Shown: positions 1-3,865 of the stretch, in pieces | Numbering within the stretch: position 1 is the first letter of the stretch | Layout of the letters: the number at the start of each line of letters is the position of its first letter | Assembly: GCA_027858635.1 (NCBI GenBank) | Contig: JAQICG010000084.1 | Location: forward strand, 1-7,143 | Length of the DNA: 7,143 nt | Source: Gammaproteobacteria bacterium | GTDB taxonomy: Bacteria > Pseudomonadota > Gammaproteobacteria > SZUA-229 | Reading direction: 5' to 3' | Position numbers and translations under genes: made by a program | The notes under the pieces: model-generated | Seen by the model: the letters and a program-made list of their open reading frames with translations, nothing else | What the model was told of the DNA's origin: nothing | The model's database searches: none

Positions 1-155
1 ATTGGGCTATATCAGTAGATTATAATTTGGTTGTGCACAACTCACCGGAAAGTTATTAGTCATTACAGCAAGTTAGGCGATATCAACCATTGTGACAATA
101 ATGTTATACGCCCAAAAAAGCACACTGTTAGAAGTGTAGAAATTGAACAAATAAT

Positions 156-261
156 AAAAGATAGTTGGCAGTTGTATGTTGGTGGTGAGGCACGAACCCC
201 AACAAAAAGGTAAAGAGCAAGTTGGCAGTTAAAAGATAGTTGGCAGTCATCAGTAGGCAGT
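156..261 (+). repeat. Cluster of AGTTGGCAGT direct repeats
   Basis: The 10-mer AGTTGGCAGT occurs at 163-172, 220-229 and 238-247, with a one-mismatch version (AGTAGGCAGT) at 252-261. Two copies are preceded by the same seven bases, giving a perfect 17-bp direct repeat at 156-172 and 231-247. Spacing is irregular, so this is not a simple tandem array. It could be a dispersed intergenic repeat or protein-binding iterons; the sequence does not decide. Confidence 0.6.
178..203. repeat. Small inverted repeat (GTTGGTGGT / AACCCCAAC)
   Basis: Arms at 178-186 and 195-203 pair imperfectly around an 8-base loop. The unit resembles the widespread proteobacterial intergenic repeat of the type GTTGGGGTT...AACCCCAAC. 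It lies inside the GTTGGCAG cluster. No function is assigned. Confidence 0.4.
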
Positions 262-304
262 AAAAGCTTAGACCCCGGAAAAAACTTACAGGCCAGCACA
301 CACT

Positions 305-350
305 GCCCCCTCTCCTATTGGGAGAGGGGAGAGGGCTGGGGTGAGGGGCC
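305..350. repeat. CCCTCTCC / GGAGAGGG dispersed hairpin repeat
   Basis: The arms CCCCTCTCC (307-315) and GGAGAGGGG (321-329) form a perfect 9-bp stem with a 5-base loop. They are followed by the GGCTGGGGTGAGGGG tail typical of a common intergenic repeat family in proteobacteria. It lies about 80 bp upstream of the kinase start. With no U-tract after the stem it is not a classic intrinsic terminator. Confidence 0.6.
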
Positions 351-431
351 TTTAAAAAGCGCACTCAGCACTTAAAATCTCCTAACTCCCAAAAAATAAC
401 CGCAAACTTCCTTTAAAGAGGCCAAAATCCC

Positions 432-1316
432 ATGCACCTCCAGCAACACATAGAAAACCAAATCGAACAGGCGACCGGCAAACCCTTCCATATCACCAAT
501 CAGCAGGACGTGGGCGGCGGCTGCATCAACACCAGCACTCAGGTCAGCGACGGCAAGCGCCACTACTTCATCAAAACCAACCACCGCCGCCACGCCGCCA
601 TGTTCGAAGCCGAAACCGAAGGCCTACGAGCCATGGCCGGCACCAACACCAACACTATAAAAGTGCCGCAGCCAGTCTGCTACGGCGAACACGGCGAGCA
701 GTGCTACATCGTCATGGAGCATCTGCAACTGGGAGGTCGCGGCGACAACGCCCTGTTCGGTCGACAACTGGCCGCCATGCACCGACACACCAGCGAGCAA
801 TTCGGCTGGCACATCGACAACACCATCGGTGCCACGCCCCAGCCCAACCACCAGCATCACGACTGGATCGAATTCTGGCGACAGCACCGCCTAGGCTTCC
901 AGCTCGACCTGGCCGCGCGCAACGGCTACGGCGGCAAACTGCAAACCCTGGGCGAACGCCTAATGGTCGATTTCCCCGCCCTGTTCAAAAACCACCAGCC
1001 CGAAGCCTCCCTGCTGCACGGCGATTTATGGAGCGGAAACTACGGCGCCCTGCCCGACGGCACCCCGGTCATCTACGACCCCGCCTGCTACTACGGCGAC
1101 CGCGAAGCCGACCTGGCCATGACCACCCTGTTCGGCAGCGTCAGCCGCGACTTCTACACTGCTTATAACGAAGCCTGGCCACTGGACGACGGCTACCCGC
1201 AACGCCGCACCTTCTACAACATCTACCACATCATCAACCACACCAACTTATTCGGTGGCGGCTACCACGCCCAGGCCATCAGCATGATGGAACAGGTACT
1301 GGCGGAGTTAGGCTAA
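432..1316 (+). CDS. Fructosamine kinase family protein (FN3K-related)
   Basis: This is a cytosolic aminoglycoside-kinase-fold enzyme of the fructosamine-3-kinase/ketosamine-3-kinase family. The family phosphorylates sugar adducts on lysines (ketosamines), destabilising them so that proteins are deglycated. The 294 residues match the usual family length of about 290. The glycine-rich P-loop GGGCINTS is at residues 28-35 and the likely ATP-binding lysine is K48 in YFIKTN. The catalytic-loop motif HGDLWSGN is at 196-203 (D198, N203), and D216 in the YDPACYYGDREADLAM segment is the metal-binding aspartate. C31 sits at the P-loop position that is a redox-active cysteine in plant FN3K. The start is preceded by AGAGG at 416-420, 11 bases upstream. 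The gene is GC-rich, unlike the flanks. Its last 72 or so bases recur at 1751-1822. Substrate specificity cannot be read from sequence. Confidence 0.92.
   Translation: MHLQQHIENQIEQATGKPFHITNQQDVGGGCINTSTQVSDGKRHYFIKTNHRRHAAMFEAETEGLRAMAGTNTNTIKVPQPVCYGEHGEQCYIVMEHLQLGGRGDNALFGRQLAAMHRHTSEQFGWHIDNTIGATPQPNHQHHDWIEFWRQHRLGFQLDLAARNGYGGKLQTLGERLMVDFPALFKNHQPEASLLHGDLWSGNYGALPDGTPVIYDPACYYGDREADLAMTTLFGSVSRDFYTAYNEAWPLDDGYPQRRTFYNIYHIINHTNLFGGGYHAQAISMMEQVLAELG
1230..1301 (+). repeat. Direct repeat copy 1: 3' end of the kinase gene
   Basis: This segment encodes kinase residues 267-290. It is repeated in the same orientation at 1751-1822 with 65 of 72 bases identical. The interval between the copies carries the CopG-type antitoxin gene, so the antitoxin is bracketed by two versions of the kinase tail. 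Confidence 0.85.
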
Positions 1317-1373
1317 GGGGTAATTGCTTGTGTGATACATGGCTGCTGCTAAATAAAATTAGCTTGATATGCG

Positions 1374-1379
1374 TATAAT
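1374..1379 (+). promoter_or_regulatory. Candidate -10 box for the CopG-type gene
   Basis: A perfect TATAAT lies about 95 bases upstream of the antitoxin start, in an AT-rich tract between the kinase stop and the antitoxin. No good TTGACA-like -35 lies 16-18 bases upstream of it. A TG is present two bases before the hexamer, which is not the exact extended -10 spacing. This is a plausible but weak promoter assignment. Confidence 0.3.
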
Positions 1380-1460
1380 TAACAAAATCTGGTCAGCAGT
1401 CATCACCTATCAATGTAGCACTACTATTAGAATAATTTCAGTCAGGCGCGCCCGTAAAGC

Positions 1461-1468
1461 GGAGGTGA
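1461..1468 (+). promoter_or_regulatory. Strong Shine-Dalgarno of the CopG-type gene
   Basis: GGAGGTGA lies 6 bases before the ATG at 1475. It is the best ribosome binding site in the window and fixes the antitoxin start. Confidence 0.75.
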
Positions 1469-1474
1469 CAATTT

Positions 1475-1711
1475 ATGAAAGCTAAAGATTTTGATAAAAA
1501 ATTTGATGACAACAAAGTAGATGTTATTGATGATCTTGATCTGTCTACTTTAAAAAAGTCGAATCAGATACAGAAAAGAGTCAATGTAGATTTCCCCGCC
1601 TGGGTAATAGAGTCTCTGGATAAAGAAGTCAGCCGGATTGGCGTAACACGCCAATCCATAATTAAGCTCTGGTTAGTAGAACGGCTGGAGGAAAAAGCGG
1701 CTAACAAATAG
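1475..1711 (+). CDS. CopG/ribbon-helix-helix antitoxin, toxin partner absent
   Basis: This is a 78-residue DNA-binding antitoxin-like protein. A charged N-terminal half (residues about 1-35, KAKDFDKKFDD...DLDLSTLKK) is of the type that wraps a toxin. It is followed by a ribbon-helix-helix: strand QKRVNVDFP (about 36-44), helix WVIESLDKEVSRIG, turn, then helix TRQSIIKLWLVERLEEK. This pattern matches CopG-type antitoxins usually found after a BrnT-like ribonuclease toxin. No toxin gene is present: the 158 bases upstream have no ORF of toxin size, and downstream is only a kinase-tail fragment. The gene is AT-rich compared with the kinase, consistent with transfer. It probably binds its own promoter region, but no operator was identified with confidence. 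The family call is firm; the BrnA-like subtype is less sure. Confidence 0.82.
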   Translation: MKAKDFDKKFDDNKVDVIDDLDLSTLKKSNQIQKRVNVDFPAWVIESLDKEVSRIGVTRQSIIKLWLVERLEEKAANK

Positions 1712-1750
1712 TTGGCTATTTGGGCTCAGAGTAAGAGCTCCATGTTTGGT

Positions 1751-1822
1751 ATCATCAATCACACCAATTTATTCGGAGGCGGCTACCATGGCCAGACCAT
1801 CAGCATGTTGGAACAGGTACTG
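1751..1822 (+). pseudogene. Displaced 3'-end fragment of a second fructosamine-kinase allele
   Basis: The translation reads IINHTNLFGGGYHGQTISMLEQVL, against IINHTNLFGGGYHAQAISMMEQVL at the end of the intact kinase. Of 7 base differences in 72, four are silent third-position changes and three change residues (A to G, A to T, M to L). That pattern suggests the fragment comes from a diverged functional homologue rather than a recent copy decaying in place. The final kinase codons and stop are missing, since the reading runs on into unrelated sequence. There is no start and no catalytic region, so it is a remnant. Confidence 0.8.
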
Positions 1823-1880
1823 ATGGTGCGCTTTGAAGTCGAATACACCTTTGTTCATCAGCTCGCAGTTTTGCGTCCGG

Positions 1881-2057
1881 TGCATATTCCGGCCCAACCT
1901 GCTGGTTTAAGTTGAACACCCTAAACCGGTATGTTGAACACCTATTCTGGAAAATAGCCAAAAGTGTTCAACTTAAACCAGAATCGGTGTTCAGCTTCGA
2001 CCAGAATAGGTGTTCACGTTGAACCGGAATAGGTGTTCAACTTCGCCGGAATACGCA
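1881..2057. mobile_element. 177-bp non-autonomous element with IS21-like ends
   Basis: The ends are TGCATATTCCGG at 1881 and its near-complement CCGGAATACGCA ending at 2057, giving the 5'-TG...CA-3' termini typical of IS21-family elements. Inside are multiple terminal-type repeats of about 22 bp with core GGTGTTCAACTTCGACCGGAAT. Four run forward from about 1965, 1987, 2009 and 2032; at least two are inverted near 1904-1919 and 1932-1942. GGTTTAAGTTGAACAC (1904-1919) and its exact complement at 1964-1979 form a 16-bp perfect inverted repeat. There is no transposase gene, so it looks like an internally deleted, MITE-like derivative. Flanking TCCGG (1876-1880) and TCCGA (2058-2062) could be an imperfect target duplication. 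Assignment to IS21 rests on recalled resemblance. Confidence 0.62.
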
Positions 2058-2220
2058 TCCGACTTCCTTCAGACTGTCCCCTCGCGGGTTGGCCCTTGCC
2101 ATTCGCTAGTAGTTAGCATCTAATAATGATACAAACCATTAAAGATGGTGACCTTTATACAGAGGACTTTCTGTATGAGCTATAAACATAGGTAACACAT
2201 TAGTCCATGCTCATGCTGGG
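2058..2220. other. Gene-free stretch with consecutive hairpins
   Basis: No coding region is recognisable. Two hairpins are clear. In the first, 2117-2121 and 2124-2128 pair with 2143-2147 and 2137-2141 (CATCT/AGATG and TAATG/CATTA, small bulge, 8-base loop). The second is a perfect 7-bp stem, ATACAGA (2157-2163) with TCTGTAT (2170-2176), closing the loop GGACTT. The stretch leads directly into the attC-like palindrome. It could be a structured RNA, cassette-associated intergenic DNA or mobile-element remnant; its identity is unknown. Confidence 0.4.
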
Positions 2221-2289
2221 CGTACACAAATCGCTCGTGCGGGACTCGCAGCAAAAAACGCTGCTTACCCCACAGCTCGAACGTTAGAC
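2221..2289 (+). other. attC-like imperfect palindrome
   Basis: The right end, GTTAGAC at 2283-2289, fits the integron core-site consensus GTTRRRY and lies just ahead of a gene, as in gene cassettes. The left half (CGTACAC, then CGCTCGTGCGGG at 2232-2243) and the right half (CCCCACAGCTCG at 2268-2279) are partly complementary. A central GCAGC (2248-2252) / GCTGC (2260-2264) hairpin completes an attC-like fold. The left core site is a poor match to RYYYAAC, and no integrase gene is in the window. It may be a degenerate attC or another palindromic repeat. Confidence 0.38.
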
Positions 2290-2308
2290 ATTGAGTGAAA
2301 TCAGTATC

Positions 2309-2686
2309 ATGACTTTCTTAAGTAATCAGCAATTGCAGTTCGTTGTCTCTGAGCTGGAAAAGGCTTATAGCTGGCATGACCAGTGGCATAAGAACCTGCT
2401 AAGAACGCTGATTGCGCGCATACCTCCAGAAACCACGGATCTGATGCCTGATGCACATCTTCAATGTCCTTTTGGGCAGTGGTATCAAAGGACATCTATT
2501 GCGCTACTGTATGATGAGCCGCTTTTCTCCGAACTGGGAGCGAAGCACGAAAAGATGCATAGTCTGGCGACAGCTTTGCTTCAAAGGATATTGGGTGATC
2601 TCCCTATTCCATTAAGCAAACAACGGGGTCAGGTCTTTCCATGCAACATTTCAAGTGCTAAGCTAGCGCCATGGCAAGACCACTAA
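2309..2686 (+). pseudogene. CZB zinc-sensor domain, DgcZ-like N-terminus truncated by element insertion
   Basis: From ATG 2309, residues 1-105 form a chemoreceptor zinc-binding (CZB) domain. H23 (HDQW), C53 (CPFGQWY), H80 and H84 (KHEKMH) have the same spacing (30, 27, 4) as the zinc ligands H22, C52, H79 and H83 of E. coli diguanylate cyclase DgcZ. There the domain senses zinc and controls c-di-GMP synthesis by a C-terminal GGDEF domain. Here the frame enters the left terminal repeat of a transposon at 2625, and the last 20 or so residues are encoded by transposon DNA. No GGDEF continuation was found after the element ends at 3531. A TTG at 2291 in the same frame, right after the attC-like site, is an alternative start; neither start has a good ribosome binding site. 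It could still make a stand-alone CZB protein. Confidence 0.7.
2625..2650 (+). repeat. Left terminal inverted repeat of the transposon
   Basis: This 26-bp repeat is the exact reverse complement of 3506-3531. It lies 20 bases upstream of the transposase start codon, so it could also carry expression or binding signals. Confidence 0.9.
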
Positions 2687-3507
2687 GACTAGAATTGGCA
2701 GGTGGTTTATATCACGTGACCTCGCGAGGAGATCGGCGTGAAGCGATTTATGAGGATGATAAAGATCGTGAAAAATGGCTGGAAATACTGGGCCATACCT
2801 GTCGGCGCTTTAACTGGCGATGCCATGCTTATTGTCTTATGGACAATCACTATCATGTGGTTATTGAAACCGCCGATGCCAATCTTTCCAAAGGAATGCG
2901 GCACCTCAATGGTGTCTACACACAGTGCTTTAATATTAAGCATGAGCGTGCCGGTCACGTATTTCAAGGGCGATTCAAAGCCATAATCGTTGAACGCGAT
3001 GAATATTTGCTTGAGCTCACCCGCTATGTTGTGCTCAATCCAGTTCGTGCCAAAATGAAAAAATCTGCGGCGGCGTGGAAGTGGAGCAGCTATAGCGCCA
3101 TGATTGGAAAAGTGCCGGCGCAAGACTGGCTTGAAACTGATTGGATTCTGGGACAATTTGGTAAGCAGCGAAAATCAGCAATCAGGAAGTATATTAATTT
3201 TGTTAATGAAGGCATTGGATTGCCTTCAATATGGAATAATCTTCAAAATCAGATCTTTCTGGGTTCTGATACATTCATCAATAAGAATCAGGAGCTCATT
3301 AATAAAAAGGAATCTTTAAATGAGGTGCCCCGGCTGCAGAAAAGGAAAGTCCCTAGGCCGCTGGATTATTATGAAAGAAAATTTAAAGACCAAAAAAAAG
3401 CAATATGTAGTGCATATTTATCGGGCGGCTATACGCTGCAACAGATAGGAGCGCATTTTGGAAAGCACTATTCCACGATAAGCAGAATGGTTAAGGATAG
3501 TGAATAA
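2671..3507 (+). CDS. REP-associated-type tyrosine (Y1/HUH) transposase
   Basis: This is a 278-residue single-strand DNA transposase of the Y1_Tnp superfamily (IS200/RAYT-like). Residues 1-140 form the catalytic domain: N-terminal GLYHVTSRGDRREAIY, then the HUH metal-binding pair H60-Y61-H62 in MDNHYHVV, FQGRFKAIIVERDEYL at about 98-113, and the nucleophile Y119 in LTRYVVLNPVRA. The C-terminal part (about 230-278) includes LQQIGAHFGKHYSTISRMVK, a helix-turn-helix resembling the tails of longer RAYT proteins. All catalytic residues are present and the frame is intact, so it may be active. No clear Shine-Dalgarno precedes the ATG; translation may depend on the interrupted upstream frame, which ends at 2686 and overlaps it by 16 bases. 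Family identity is secure; the RAYT subgroup is not determined. Confidence 0.9.
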   Translation: MARPLRLELAGGLYHVTSRGDRREAIYEDDKDREKWLEILGHTCRRFNWRCHAYCLMDNHYHVVIETADANLSKGMRHLNGVYTQCFNIKHERAGHVFQGRFKAIIVERDEYLLELTRYVVLNPVRAKMKKSAAAWKWSSYSAMIGKVPAQDWLETDWILGQFGKQRKSAIRKYINFVNEGIGLPSIWNNLQNQIFLGSDTFINKNQELINKKESLNEVPRLQKRKVPRPLDYYERKFKDQKKAICSAYLSGGYTLQQIGAHFGKHYSTISRMVKDSE

Positions 3508-3531
3508 TGTTGCATGGAAAGACCTGACCCC
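3506..3531 (-). repeat. Right terminal inverted repeat of the transposon
   Basis: This is the exact 26-bp complement of the left end. Its first two bases are the last two bases of the transposase stop codon. Confidence 0.9.
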
Positions 3532-3573
3532 ACCAAAGGCCGTATTATTGCTTTGGCTTAAGTAAGTGCCATT

Positions 3574-3626
3574 CGGGTCGGAACACAGTTGCTTCTAATA
3601 TTAACGAATACTGTGTTTCGACCCCG
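3574..3626 (-). repeat. Palindromic dispersed repeat, copy A
   Basis: The arms GTCGGAACACAGT (3577-3589) and ACTGTGTTTCGAC (3610-3622) pair with one mismatch, and GGG/CCC bases extend the stem. They enclose a 20-base loop. Read on the minus strand, arms and loop match the + strand copy at 6240-6303, with 18 of 20 loop bases identical. The loop is asymmetric, so copy orientation is defined. The two copies face opposite ways around the thioredoxin-fold gene. It resembles a small MITE or IS terminus; no transposase can be tied to it with certainty. Confidence 0.75.
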
Positions 3627-3633
3627 GTTTTGC

Positions 3634-3720
3634 GGTTTTCTCAAGTACACCACCAGCAATATGGTTAAACACTGCAAAAGGCATTTTATAATTGAGGCGT
3701 TTTCCAGGCATACGCGGCAT
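3634..3720 (-). pseudogene. Possible C-terminal remnant of an IS30-like transposase
   Basis: On the minus strand this reads PRMPGKRLNYKMPFAVFN...GVLEK. It weakly resembles the C-terminal signature of IS30-family transposases (RPRK-L-Y-TP--VF). No catalytic DDE residues or upstream domains are visible; the frame continues upstream on that strand only to 3834 without recognisable content. It abuts repeat copy A, as a transposase tail would abut an IS end. The match is short and may be chance. Confidence 0.25.
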
Positions 3721-3865
3721 ACGGTAATGGGGTGATCGAATCTGATCATTGCATGCACGCCTTATCGCGGCAGCATCTATGCCAATGCATTTCGGGTGGC
3801 GGATGCGTTGCTTTATCAACTGGGGTAATGCCATTTCTGTCTCTTAATCGACAAACCGAAGCATC

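Larger units (their letters stand above)
1..431. other. Gene-free upstream stretch
   Basis: No convincing coding region is visible here. Short open frames exist on both strands, but none shows a recognisable domain, a good ribosome binding site or coding-like composition. A DNNVIRP-like string in one + frame recalls IS66-type transposases, but a stop lies just upstream and nothing else matches. The stretch is AT-rich up to about 290 and then carries a C/G-rich hairpin. The GTTGGCAG cluster and the two hairpins are listed separately. No clear sigma70 promoter for the downstream kinase gene was found. Confidence 0.6.
2625..3531 (+). mobile_element. 907-bp transposon with perfect 26-bp inverted repeats and one Y1/HUH transposase
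   Basis: The termini are exact complements: 2625-2650 begins GGGGTCAGGTCTTTCC, and 3506-3531 ends GGAAAGACCTGACCCC. The only gene inside is the transposase at 2671-3507, whose stop codon overlaps the right repeat by two bases. No convincing target-site duplication is visible (left flank ...AAACAAC, right flank ACCAAAG...). Insertion interrupted the CZB-domain gene. Perfect ends imply recent arrival or selection on both repeats. Confidence 0.85.
3532..3865. other. Gene-free interval between the transposon and the thioredoxin-fold gene
   Basis: No intact gene is supported. The interval contains palindromic repeat copy A and the doubtful transposase remnant. The first 30 or so bases after the transposon do not continue the CZB gene into a GGDEF domain in any frame checked by eye. 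No convincing promoter or Shine-Dalgarno for the gene starting at 3866 is visible. Confidence 0.5.

Noticed and set aside
31..213. 60-residue + frame with a DNNVIRP string recalling IS66 transposases
   Set aside because: Only a few residues match, a stop lies just upstream in frame, there is no ribosome binding site, and the second half runs through the GTTGGCAG repeats.
1712..1915. 67-codon frame following the antitoxin as a possible toxin
   Set aside because: Its middle is the displaced kinase tail and its end lies inside the IS21-like element. It has no toxin-like domain and begins right after the antitoxin stop only because the frame happens to be open.
1880..2060. CRISPR-like array of 22-bp repeats
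   Set aside because: The repeats are degenerate, lie in both orientations, are directly adjacent without unique spacers, and coincide with transposon termini.
2157..2176. The ATACAGA/TCTGTAT hairpin as an intrinsic terminator
   Set aside because: The stem is AT-rich, no U-tract follows, and no gene ends nearby.
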